Assembly: GCF_019399895.1 (NCBI RefSeq)
Contig: NC_091875.1
Location: 2,108,001 to 2,172,000 of the forward strand
DNA: 64,000 nucleotides
Reading direction: 5' to 3'
Source: Cardiocondyla obscurior
Taxonomy: Eukaryota > Arthropoda > Insecta > Hymenoptera > Formicidae
The translations under genes were made by a program, and so were the position numbers. Shown in pieces: positions 28,243-39,012 of the stretch (the stretch's first letter is position 1; each line of letters opens with the position of its first letter). Below the pieces are notes generated by a model that had not been told where the DNA came from, made no database searches, and saw only the letters and a list, made by a program, of their open reading frames with translations.

Positions 28243-29099
28243 ATGAAAGTGATCGTAAAGAAGCTGCAAGGAAAGGAGTGTGTCGTTGACGTGAGTACGG
28301 CATGACTGTTGCACTGCCCAGGGGGAAGGGGGGGTGACCCCTTTATCTGTTTCCCGTTTGCTCGTGAAGGAAAGGTCCACGACTTTCTTCTGTGACGTTC
28401 TTTCGCGAGTTGCTCGTGCAATCGAATTGATTTGTTTCGTTATCTTGAGGGAGTATTCGCGCCCGGACGTTCGTTAAGCGAGAAATCGAGACGCACGATT
28501 GGTCTGTTTTTTTTACTTCAACGGTTTTTTTTTGTGTGTCTTTGAAGTTTGGAATTACTTTTTGAGGTATTATCAAGTACAAGTTGACCTCAAATTGTCG
28601 CATGTGATTTTCAGATATTGCCGTCAGAAACGGTGTTAGAGTTGAAACACAAAGTGAGCGATCTTTTGGGTATTGATGTACCACAGCAACGATTGTTGCT
28701 CACAGGCAAGACTTTGGCCGGTAAGGATAATTGAACTTGTTTAGCATAGCAGGCTGTAACAATTTCCTGCTACAATTGTTTTGCTTGGTGATTTTAGACG
28801 AAAATCCATTGAGCTTTTACCCAGGAATTAAAGATGGCAGCAAGTTAAACCTCCTGGTGATCAAGAAAGCAGAGGAAGGCTCCAGTGAGACAAGAGTCTT
28901 GCCCCAACAAAAAATGGGCATTCATCTGCTGAGAGAGGAAGTCTCGCGAGTGCTCAGGCATTATTACACGGTGTCTGAGACAGAGTCCATAGTCAATGAG
29001 CTGATAAAGGACTTGAAAAACAAAGTGAATAATCTTAGTTATGATGATTTAGAGAGACTAGCCACTGCGTTACTCCAAGACCAAGAGAACGTAGGTTAA
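28243..29099 (+). CDS. UBL4A: Ubiquitin-like protein 4A / Get5 homologue (3 exons, 151 aa)
   Basis: UBL4A is the ubiquitin-like subunit of the cytosolic BAG6 complex, which passes tail-anchored membrane proteins to the TRC40/GET3 pathway and helps triage mislocalised proteins. Exons are 28243-28290, 28615-28720 and 28798-29099, with GT-AG junctions and a continuous frame. Residues 1 to about 75 form the ubiquitin-like fold, starting MKVIVKKLQGKEC and containing LLLTGKTLADENPLS. The C-terminal part (about 95-140, with LREEVSRVLRHYYT and LSYDDLERLATALL) matches the TUGS-type helical tail that docks on BAG6 in animals. Its length is close to human UBL4A (157 aa). The start is fixed by homology. 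The preceding open frame reaches 27940 but has no ATG. It is head to head with codanin-1 and converges with Gemin2. Confidence 0.92.
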
Positions 29100-29313
29100 G
29101 GCTCAAGATTATCCAATTTTTCGCTTATCAATTGATTATTATAATACGAGTTTATTTAATTGAAGCATTGCCTTATATCATATATCGAGCCTCTCCTCTT
29201 ATAATTGGTATTTTGTAATTTAAAACGCGGTCGTAATATTAAGAAAAATTCGACACTTGACGTACTATTCTCTACAATTGAAATCTAAAGTCAGGATATA
29301 ATATTGTGTGGAG

Positions 29314-29319
29314 TTTATT
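29314..29319 (-). terminator. Poly(A) signal of Gemin2, overlapping an ATTAAA on the other strand
   Basis: AATAAA on the minus strand, about 85 bases past the Gemin2 stop. The plus strand reads ATTAAA at 29316-29321, a possible signal for UBL4A, just before an A run. The two convergent transcripts may therefore end in the same small window. Confidence 0.5.
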
Positions 29320-29402
29320 AAAAAAAAAAAAAAATATTGTACACAGGTGTATGTCATGCCGCATCATAAATAACTATATCTTGTACGATAAATAGGAAGT
29401 TG

Positions 29403-30798
29403 TCAAGGATCCGCCAAATCCAATTGACGAAAATATCTCGCTACTAAACAGATGAATAAATTCAGCGCTCCCAACTCCTGCGCGTCCAATTCTCTCTAAA
29501 AAAGAAAACATAAAGGAGATAGCGAGATGGCGAAGATGGCGTTAGTAAATTTTAACGTGAACTTTTGTAGATATTAATAAGACAATGAGCTAGTTTAGAC
29601 ATAGAAGAAAAGTTCAGTCCCTTATTTTCTCAACCTTTTGTAATCCGACAAATGCGAGTTTTTATTATCACCTGAACCTTTTTCTAATATCGGGAACGAC
29701 ATAGCAGCAGCGTAAGTAGCGTAAACAGGAAGTTATGCAATAAAAATGTTTTGTTAATAGAAACTCAACGTTTTCCTATTCTCCGATATTCCTTTTTTAA
29801 TTTTAGTAATATTAGTAATAAATTAGCTAATAATAATAATAATAATAATAATTTAACTGAACTTTTCTTTGTAAAATCGTAAAGTCGACATTGATTTAAT
29901 TCCAATGTTTAAAATACTAAGTCAAATAATGAATATTACGGAATCTGCGCGAATGATGGAACATGCTCGTGCTAATGAACGCAAACAGGAACAAGTGTCA
30001 GGCTGCAATGGTTGTTCCAAGATAACAAGTAACGCGTAGAGCCACTGGCCTATTTTATATTCAATTGTCCTCTTACTGTCCACAAATTGCACCAAATATT
30101 CGAGTATTTGCTCTACATTCGACTGATTAAAACAGAACAGGGTATTTAATGTAGGTTCAATTTTCTTCTCATTGTCCAAACAAAAGTCAAGCCAACCAGT
30201 TTGATCATTTATATCTGGCTGCAAAATCAAAGTCAAATTTAGCTGAATAACTTAAAAATTTTCTTAAACTTTAAACTGTATTGTACAAGACTTGTATACC
30301 AAATCAATATTGGGTGGTCTCCACTTGCGCTTGCCTATTACTATCTCGTCTTTCAGTTGACTAATATATAATCTTAACTTGGAGAAATCTGCAACTTGAT
30401 ATTGCTGCCATTCCTTTGTTGGTCCAAGACTTGCTGGTGCTTGAATACACCCTGCTAACTATAATCACATTGACTCCATAATTATTATATTGTAGATCTT
30501 ATATATGATTTGTAAGAATTAACTTACAGTCTCAACATACGCTTTTGTTGGATTTTTCATGCATGATGGATCTAAATTAGCCACCACTACATCTGCACAT
30601 TGTCTGGCTTCTACTCTGCAATATTAAAGACATTTAATTGTTAGCTTATCGTCTGCAAATTATAAATTCTGGGAAAAAGATATCTGCTTACATTACTCGT
30701 TTGATGTACTCCTCCCCGGAGGAAGGTGGCAGTGACAGATTAATATCTTCGTCAATATCTCCTACCGTGAACACCGGCTGCTTCAAATAATCCATCAT
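29403..30798 (-). CDS. GEMIN2: Gemin2 / SMN-interacting protein 1 (5 exons, 241 aa)
   Basis: Gemin2 is the core partner of SMN. It holds the Sm-protein pentamer while the SMN complex loads Sm rings on spliceosomal snRNAs. Exons on the minus strand: 30798-30692, 30615-30528, 30458-30300, 30218-29940, 29495-29403, giving 726 bases in one frame. Family hallmarks are EEYIKRVIVEARQCADVVVA (about 28-47), WQQYQVADFSKLR (about 80-92), the helical block with EYLVQFVD and GQWLYALLVILEQPL (about 155-190), and the C terminus ALNLFICLVARYFRQ then LDLADP. Human Gemin2 is 280 aa; the difference is mostly a shorter N terminus. The start is the first of two adjacent ATGs, and the second would remove one residue only. 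The gene converges with UBL4A (stop codons about 300 bases apart) and is head to head with TRIM23. Confidence 0.93.
29829..29852. repeat. (TAA)n microsatellite
   Basis: Trinucleotide TAA repeat of about eight units within the last intron of Gemin2. Confidence 0.85.
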
Positions 30799-31032
30799 AA
30801 TTTATGGAAGAAGAATCCTCTTATTTTGATAAGTTGTTTATTTTATTCTAATTTTTCTTGTCTTATTAATTATTATTATTATTCTTTTTTTTATATAACT
30901 TGTCACTAATCGACGAATTATTTGACGTTTATTATAACAGTTTCAGTACCATAACCTCTTTATGATTTAAATAATTTTTTAAATAATAAAAACTTGTATA
31001 TTTGTTGTACGATATTTAAATTTATTATTTAA

Positions 31033-31052
31033 AAGATTCTTTAAAGAATCTT
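31033..31052. repeat. 20-bp perfect palindrome
   Basis: AAGATTCTTTAAAGAATCTT equals its own reverse complement. With the next base it also contains GAA-N2-TTC, the spacing of a heat-shock-factor half-site pair. It lies about 240 bases upstream of the Gemin2 start codon. Regulatory function is only a possibility. Confidence 0.6.
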
Positions 31053-31509
31053 CACGTTAGCTTGAACGATTTAATTTGCGATAACTTCAACTACTTATCA
31101 GTATAAAGATTTTCGTCGTTCAATGAAAAGCGACGAGGTTAACTTCGTGTTTCTTTCGCACATCGTAATTAAAACTTGTAGCTGGCCACAAAAAAGTTTT
31201 GAGAATTGATCGTTAGATTAAACAAAGTATAAAGAAGGAGAACGTAAAATACAGAAAATATTTATTGCTCGTAAAATCATTTTCTCTTTTCTCGGTAATA
31301 TTTACGAATACAATTTCTGAGACTCGACAGCGGTTCTCGACAGATTGCGAATAGCATTTCATGAATACGTGTTAATATTGCATAGTGTATTTTATTTTAT
31401 TTAAAAAATTAAATTTTTTAATGACAATCCTTAAAACAGTTTTACGTATTTTTTAACAAACATCGTACAAAATGTAAATAATTTTTAAGTTTTAAACATC
31501 GAGAAGTAT

Positions 31510-31515
31510 TTTATT
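31510..31515 (-). terminator. AATAAA just downstream of the 59-codon small ORF
   Basis: AATAAA on the minus strand, 12 bases past the stop of the small ORF 31528-31707. In AT-rich DNA this can occur by chance. Confidence 0.35.
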
Positions 31516-31527
31516 TTACTGTCTGAT

Positions 31528-31707
31528 TTATCGTTCAGTCATACTACTGATTTCTTGACTAACCATGTTCGCCGTTGAAGGCGACGGTGGTGGGCTCGTA
31601 GCGAATTTCGTCGAAACTAACAGAGCGCCGTTCCCGCTAATTTCGTGAGAGGCACCGGCCATTACGAAAGGGGCAGGGCCACGAGGGCTGGTCGAAACGG
31701 CGTCCAT
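31528..31707 (-). CDS. Candidate small protein, 59 aa, unknown
   Basis: A single uninterrupted frame on the minus strand runs from an ATG at 31707 (TGCAATGG, a good start context) to TAA at 31528. The product begins MDAVSTSPRGPAPFV and is rich in Ser, Ala, Thr and Pro with a PPPSPS motif. It has no signal peptide or membrane helix. The block is clearly GC-richer than the DNA on both sides, which is what a coding exon or a CpG island would show. An AATAAA follows 12 bases after the stop. I do not recognise the protein. It could instead be part of a longer spliced gene, an upstream exon, or chance. The plus strand of the same block has only a 28-codon frame. Confidence 0.35.
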   Translation of the reverse strand: MDAVSTSPRGPAPFVMAGASHEISGNGALLVSTKFATSPPPSPSTANMVSQEISSMTER

Positions 31708-32266
31708 TGCAAAAAGGACGTGGCCAAGTAATGGGCGGGAACGGGATTCTGACCGTGTTCACCAACTTACTTTTTCTATACTCCTGATAATTCCCGAGCG
31801 TTTTCGGATATTCGACGCCCGGGATTGACTGGTTTTGTCATCTTGTTTATTTTTAATTTCTCGGTAATTTAAATAGACGCATGATTAAATTATTGTTTTT
31901 TTTTAAATTGTAATTGAGGATTAAATATTTGTTTAATTGTTAACGTATTTTTTTAATAACATTAGGCATTACAAAGCGTGGAGCTTCGCGCACCAGCTCA
32001 AAATGCAGCAAAAGCGAGAACGGGCTTCGGATTTACGAAAGTCTCCGGACTGCGACATAGGATATAGAAATCGCAGTGAATTGCGTCGAAGTTAAACAAA
32101 TGATGAGATTAGCGGGATATCCGTGAATAAATGGAAATACAAAACAACGTGCAGCGTTCCGCATGGCATTGTCGTGCTGGCCGTCTATGGTTTTACTCCG
32201 GACGAGCGATTTAAATTCGTTTTCGTCTACGTCGAGTCGTCGAGTATCGTCTGAACCTAACCTCCA

Positions 32267-32272
32267 TCAGTT
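32267..32272 (+). promoter_or_regulatory. Initiator (Inr) of TRIM23
   Basis: TCAGTT matches the arthropod Inr consensus. Starting at its A would give a 5' UTR of about 48 bases before the ATG at 32317. Confidence 0.45.
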
Positions 32273-32316
32273 CCCGTTCGCATCCAGTGGTATCTAGGGT
32301 GAATCGAGTCGCCGCG

Positions 32317-34497
32317 ATGGACGAGGACGCGAATCGACTTAGCGAGCATATGAAACATTCACTGAAGACGGCACCAAAGTCTAATGTGAGGAACTATTAT
32401 ATTTATAAAATAATAAGGGCTTCGAGGGCGGTTCTAATTAACTGAAATTATAAAAGATACATATATATTTACAGGTGCTGGAATGTCGTGTTTGCGAAGA
32501 GGTTTTCACAGTGGATGGTGTAAAGGTACCACGTTTACTGCACTGTGGGCATACAGTGTGTCACTCGTGCCTGCTGCGGCTGAGGACTTGTATGTCGGAA
32601 CAGCAGTTTCTGCTGTGTCCCTTTGATCGGCAGCCTACCGCCATTCACGAGAACAGTATCTACAGCCTGAAGAAAAACTTTGCGCTCATCGAGCTGCTCG
32701 AGCGACTGGAGCAGTCGCTCGAGCAGTCTAGTAATCAGAAAACAATGATGCTGGAACGTGAAAGGCTACAGTCAAGGCTGTCTTGTGATGAGGATGAGGC
32801 ACACACCGCGGTTCTTTACTGTACCGTCTGTGCCACGCATTTATGCGAGGCCTGCGACACTGCGACACACTCTTCAAAAACGTTGGGCAAACACAGACGC
32901 GTACCGCTGTCGGAGAAACCACGCGAGAAGCCTCGCTGTCCGATACATATGGAGCATGTGGCCGAGTTCACGTGTACTCAAGAAGGCTGTCACAATTCCT
33001 TGATGTGCTACTTATGCAAAGAGTATGGCAAGCATAGTACACACAAGGTAATGCCTGTGCTATTATCTGTTCTTTCAACATATTTCAGCTAATATTTTAT
33101 TATTATTATTAATATTAATATTAATATTAATAATATTTTAAATTGCAGCCGGCGTTAGTTGAAGAAGAAGCAGAGAATATTAGGAAATCAATTATTACAG
33201 CATTGCAAAAAATGACACAGTTTATGGAGAGCATGAGAGATACTGCACACAAGATAGGTATTTATCTATTTAATTTTTTTCTTAACTTGTTTCTAATTTC
33301 GGCGTTTATAACCAACTAAAAGAATTTTTTTAACACAAATTGTTTTAAAATTTTTAATATATTTTAATGAGTTTTTAATCCGCTTTTCTTTTTTAATTTA
33401 TATTCTTATTGTAGAAGCTGTAATTGAAGAATTGGAAGGCTGGGCGATCGAAGACGCGAGGAGAAGGGTTCGATACCATTTTCAGGAATTACACGCCGTT
33501 TTAGCCGAGCAGGAAAAAACAGCAATGACGTACATTGAAACGGAGACTCGCGGTAGGCTTTGCGCACTGAGACAGCAGCAAAAAGATCTCACGACCACGA
33601 GATCGCAAGTGGCTGGCGTGTGTATTCAATGTGAAAGTATACTCGATTCCGAGGATACGAAGTTATTGAGCAGCTCGGAAAAGGTCAAAGAAGTATTGGC
33701 GACGTTGGAGCATCAGCAGCAACATTATGCGCAATTAGGACCGGATTTTCTTAGTCCTGAATCCTCCATTCCCATTATATTCAGCAGGGTTTGTAAATTT
33801 TATCGTGTATTGTGTATAAAATAAATTATATAATATTCTAATTACAATTTAATTATTAAGAAAAAATTTTATCTTACAATAGGATAACAGAATACACATT
33901 GGAACAAAGATCGATATGCGCGTAGTAATTCTGGGATTAGACGGAGCAGGAAAAACAAGCATTTTATCTGCTATGCGAGGTGTCACGCTGCCTAGTTCAC
34001 CGATTCCTACTATTGGCTTCAATGTCGAAAGTTTAGAATACATGAATCTCGTATTTACTCTTTGGGACGTTAGTGGTCATCAAAAGTTTAGACCGCTGTG
34101 GAAGCATTACTATCACAACACGCAAGCCATTATTTTTGTGATTGACGCTAGTGATAGATCTCGATTTGAAGAGGCACGAAAAGAATTGTCGAAGATACTT
34201 TACGAACAAGAATTGAAAGATGCTCTACTTTTAATTTATGCTAATAAACAGGTAAATATAACGTTTCCTTCTTTATAAAATATCCTTTTAATATACTTCT
34301 ATAATAATCTTGATATCATATTTATTATATTTTTTTAGGATGTTCCTAATTGTGCGAGCGTAGAAGAGCTGATCGATACATTTAGTTTGCATAAACTTTG
34401 TTGTGCTCGTATATGGCACATTCAGGGCTCATCGTTAGTTACCAATGCCAGTGGCACATTGCAAGGTCTCGACTGGCTTTCAACGCAATGCGTATAG
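32317..34497 (+). CDS. TRIM23: TRIM23 / ARD1, E3 ubiquitin ligase with ARF GTPase domain (6 exons, 550 aa)
   Basis: TRIM23 joins a RING-type ubiquitin ligase to an ARF-family GTPase and is known to act in membrane trafficking, autophagy and innate signalling. Exons: 32317-32385, 32475-33047, 33149-33257, 33415-33788, 33883-34251, 34339-34497, giving 1653 bases in one frame. The RING is at residues 27-74 (C27, C30, C47, H49, C52, C55, C71, D74); the final Asp ligand (CPFD) is as in human TRIM23. B-box-type zinc sites lie at about 139-155 and 178-213, followed by a coiled coil (about 220-360). The ARF domain runs from about 387 to the end, with the P-loop GLDGAGKT at 393-400 and NKQD split by the last intron. 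Switch II reads DVSGHQ, not the DVGGQ of ordinary ARFs, so the catalytic Gln position is His441. Its length is close to human (574 aa). The fourth donor, AGG|GTTTGT, is weak but keeps the frame. Confidence 0.95.
33098..33137. repeat. ATT/AATATT simple repeat in a TRIM23 intron
   Basis: Repeating ATTATT and ATTAAT units in the intron between 33047 and 33149. Simple sequence only. Confidence 0.75.
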
Positions 34498-35028
34498 TTT
34501 CTTTTGTATAAAATTATATATATGTGGAAAAAGCTGAGAAGACGTACTTCATGCTAATTATTATGACGATTTCCGTACAAGAACAAAGCAGACTGAGAAT
34601 AGATAGGCAGATAAAAATCACGCAAAATAAGTATTTATACATATAAGTAATCGACGTCGAAGATAGCTTGTTTTTTAGTTATTCACACAAAACTATCTGA
34701 TTTTGTATATATCCGAAGAATCACATTAAAAAGCAGTATCTCAATGTCGACCATACCTTAAGTATCATTAATATTATTCGTTCTATGGGCGAATATGAAT
34801 ATTAATGTGAATAACAATTGTATTATAATGTCGTAAATCCGTTAACTCATTAATCTATGAACTTAGTCTATTCTTTAAAAGTCGCTATACCAAAAAAGTA
34901 AAAAAAATAAAAAAAAATAAAAAATAATTTATAAGTCGACGAAATGGTCATTTCGGACAAAAGTGATATCAGTTTATTTTCTGATGTAAAAATGGAGTTA
35001 CAAGATTAATTATATTCGAATAAGATAC

Positions 35029-35034
35029 AATAAA
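35029..35034 (+). terminator. Candidate poly(A) signal of TRIM23
   Basis: AATAAA in the 3' flank of TRIM23; a second AATAAA follows about 90 bases later. Confidence 0.45.
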
Positions 35035-35448
35035 ATAGCGTGTATATGTATGTATGTACATATACAATGGTTATTGGAAGCTATTTGCACAATCGATTCG
35101 TACACATTGTTACAAATGTTGAAAATAAATCGGCAACAGGATTGGGTTTTGCGTTCGATCAAGGTGAGAGCTTAAGGCCCCGCAAAAATAAACGCCTGAG
35201 CACATCTAGAAAAGTCTTATTTATTTTATTACATGGTTATTGGACTGCCTTTGATACATAATCATATCAATTATTATCACTCGTCACATTTGCACACATC
35301 TATCATTCTTACGTTTTTTTATTTTTTTTTTTTTTTATTTATTATTTGGAACGAGTTTCTTTCTCTTTCTTTGAATTACGCGCGTACATTGTACGGAAAT
35401 TGAAATAATATATATATATATATATATTATATATATAATAGCATCGTG

Positions 35449-35454
35449 TTTATT
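35449..35454 (-). terminator. Candidate poly(A) signal of calreticulin
   Basis: The first AATAAA found on the minus strand downstream of the calreticulin stop codon. Confidence 0.45.
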
Positions 35455-35996
35455 AAATTACATTTCAATTATTTTTTTTTTATGCATATAAAAACACTTG
35501 ACAAACAAAAACGGAACAACTTAGAGTCTTTTGTGGAGCTGCGCCGATGGTGGACACGGGCTTTAAACGACTCTTCTCGTTTCTTTCTTCTCTACACGTC
35601 TCTCATTTTCTCTATTTTCTAATATATGTTCTTTCGTATTCCAGCACACACTTGGCAGAAATATCGATTCACTAAGCGTGTATTCAGGATAATAGACTCA
35701 CTCAAATAAAGTGTTTTGGGCTACGAATGTTTTAGGCGCTGCGATACGAAGGCCGAAAACACTAGTGAATCATTGAGAAAACCGAGCAGGACTTTGTAGA
35801 AGTTTAAAACATAATTCAATATGACGTTCTTGTGAATAATGCGGCGGGCGATGTAATCGAAGAGGGTATTATCCTGCACTCTTGCTATTGTGTATCTTTA
35901 GATTACAATTTTGTGCCTGTGGGAGGATTTAGTGCGTGTCGCGACCACGTAGCTCCTGGAATACAGTCTGTTTATGTCCATGCACGACACACTTAT

Positions 35997-38936
35997 TTAC
36001 AATTCGTCATGATCCTGCGAAATAAAAAAAGAACAAAGTCGTTAATGTCATTGTTTTGTACTAAAATTAGGATTTATTAAAATATTTAAATTCAGAAACG
36101 AGGAATTCCAGTTTTTCTCGTCAGTAAATATCAGAGAAGATGTGAACATCATGCGCGAGTTTAGGCATAAACTTATATAAAAGACGTGTAAAATATGTAA
36201 TATCAAGACTTACGTCTGAGTGAGTGTGCTCTTCTTCGTCTGCTTCTTCGTCATCTTCATCGTCCTTATTATCCTCGTTTTCCTTAGCTTCGGAATCTCT
36301 TCGCTTCCTTTCCTCCTCATCCTGCGCTTCTTTCATTTTCTTCTCACCTTCCTAGAGTTCAGAAAATAAGTAAAATATTTTCAATTAATTTATCATATAA
36401 AACTCAGAGAACCCATACTCATTAATTTATAATTTTATGTTTAAAAGATTACAAGAAAAAAACTGCGATGTACTTACGAGGGTCGGTTTCCAGATATCTT
36501 CACCGAATTTACTTGCGACTTCGAGATCATCGGTAATTAAAACATTATCGAAAATGGTACCGGATCTGACTTGCCAGAGATCAAAACCGACAGCACAAAT
36601 TTCGTCACGTTTGTACAGTTCAGGATCGGGGGTGTATTCGGGGTTATCGATCTCAGGATGAATCCATGGCCCTTTGTAGTTAGGATTGTCAATTTGTTTT
36701 GGTTTCCATTCACCCTAAAAAATTAAATAATTAATAAAATAACAATTATTAAAAGAGCATGCAATATCCGACATGTCAATTTAAATATGAACCTTGTAAT
36801 CGGGGTTATCGATCATAGGCGCTTCCCATTCACCGTCCATTTCGTCATCCCAATCTTCGGGTTTAACGGCCTCAGGGTCGGGAATGTGCTCGGGTTTATC
36901 CCAATCCTCAGGTTTTGTATCATTGGGATCGTCGATGGTAATGTTGTCATCCCAATCAGTAGGTTTGCTCTGAGATGGATCCTTAATCTTTTTTGGAGGT
37001 AAGAAACCCCAGTCTGCTTCTAGTTCACCAGATTCAACTTCTTCGTTATCAATAAGCACCTAAAAAATAATTTGTTAAAGAATTATTAGACAAGATAAAT
37101 ATTTGTTCGGTGAAGCCGAATACCGAAGTTAGGTAGCCTTATTATTAACGTGTTGATCTTTGTCGTAAGTGTACAATGAACGATTTCATCCCCATACAGT
37201 TAACAAACAAGATAATCTTTGCTCTACGAGATCTTGTAGCACCCATCCTCCATGGAAATCAGTGAGAACATGTGACTCTAAGCTCGACAGTACTTACAAT
37301 TTATATGAATTTATATGATTGTTACATATAATTACCTTGTAGGTGTTATCGGGTTTGACAATTAATGTATATAAATGCGTGTAAATATCGTCTTTGCAAC
37401 GAATATCCTTGTTAATCAGAAGGTTCTTTCCTTTATAACTGAAGATAACATGGACTTTCTTAGTTCCAGGTCCACAAATATCCGGTCCTACGTAAAAAAT
37501 ATTAAATTAAAATCAACAATTAATATCGGATAAAAATTCGTACAATTATTATGTTTGTATTTAGTATGTAATAATTTCTTTATTAGGTAAATGTGCCGTT
37601 ACGTAAGATAACTCCAATTTTATCTAAGCTAATTAGCTTTCGTAATAAATGTATCTTTTCTGGTACCTGCGATATTCATAAGTATTATATCGCAGGGCAT
37701 AATGAAAGAGTATCTTTCTTCGAGTTCCTATAGCACTCATCAAACACAGGTATGACCAGTGACTCTTAGGCTCGGAATTGATTATTCGTTGTCGACGATG
37801 TACATAAATTTTTATAGAAAAACTTACCAAACATAATCTGGTACGGGCTCTCGCCATGCATATCCTTTTGTTCGAGAGAACAGTCGAACACTTTGATGTA
37901 TCCGCCTCCGCAGTCGATATTTTGTTCATGTTTTACAGTAAATTGAATAACAAGGTTTTTATCCTTATTGCTAAACGGGGTAAATTTCCTACTCAAAGCG
38001 TAAAACCTTGCGTCCTGCGACGTTTGGATACCTGAGCGAAATTCAAGAAAACGGGGTCATTAGATAAGCATACACTTGTGCTCCGTAATAGATTATCTAC
38101 GTTTCTCTTAAGTACCTTTATCGTTCTCCTCATCGTTCCAAAACTTGCCGTGGCTCAAAACGAATTTTCCGAATTCCTTGCCGGGATGTTCAGAATAGAT
38201 CCAATTCTTTTCCCATGAATCTGGAACATTTCATAAATAACAATTTCTTTGTAAATCGATAAAATACATGATAGTAATATAATAATTACTAATTAAGTCA
38301 TACAAAATAATTCTTATTTAAACATGTATGATTCATTGAAGAATGCTTTATCTCGAAAATTATCTTTCAAGGAATCTTTCGATTTCCGACGGCGACAAAT
38401 TAGACGTACTTCCGGGCTTATCAGAAGAACAATTAATATAAAGCAACAACGTGTTCGCGCCCATCCCTCCCACGTCGTCGAGGGGAAGAGTCAAGTGGGG
38501 GCAGAGAACCGGTTAAAAATTAAGAAGGCGACGATGTAACTGTACCAGCCGTAGAAAGGCGAAGATATATCACTATCTCTCCGCGAGCATATTTAATTCA
38601 GCGACGTTCGAGGCGTGAAAACGAAGTCAAGACCATCGCGCTTCCATTGTCATCGGCGAACATAAGAGATTTGTTTTCCCCGCAATACTCTTTTCCCTCC
38701 GGCCGGCGCAGTTACTCAATAAACGGAGGAAAAAAAAAAAAAAAGAAAAAGGAAAAAAAAACGATAAAGGAAAAAAAGAGAACGGGTCCATTATTATTAA
38801 CGTATCTTTTCACACTTCGCGCGTGCAAAAGGAGACAAAGTGCGGCGGAATCTTCTCTCCTAAATTTAACGGGATAACGTCCGTGCTAACGGAAGGAGCC
38901 CCTATCTTCCGCACTCGGGACGACCTCGGTAGAGGC

Positions 38937-39012
<76 letters not shown>

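Larger units (their letters stand above)
30799..32316. promoter_or_regulatory. Region between divergent Gemin2 and TRIM23
   Basis: This 1.5 kb interval is AT-rich to about 31520, then holds a GC-richer block with a candidate small ORF on the minus strand (31528-31707), then the TRIM23 promoter. A 20-base perfect palindrome lies at 31033-31052. The TCAGTT initiator of TRIM23 is at 32267-32272. Confidence 0.6.
34498..35996. other. 3' UTRs of TRIM23 (+) and calreticulin (-)
   Basis: The two genes converge here. The plus strand has AATAAA at 35029-35034, about 530 bases past the TRIM23 stop. The minus strand has AATAAA at 35449-35454, about 545 bases past the calreticulin stop. An AT microsatellite lies at about 35409-35439. 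No further coding sequence is seen. Confidence 0.6.

Noticed and set aside
27927..28421. 164-codon minus-strand frame
   Set aside because: It overlaps the UBL4A first exon and promoter antisense, and its composition follows the GC content.
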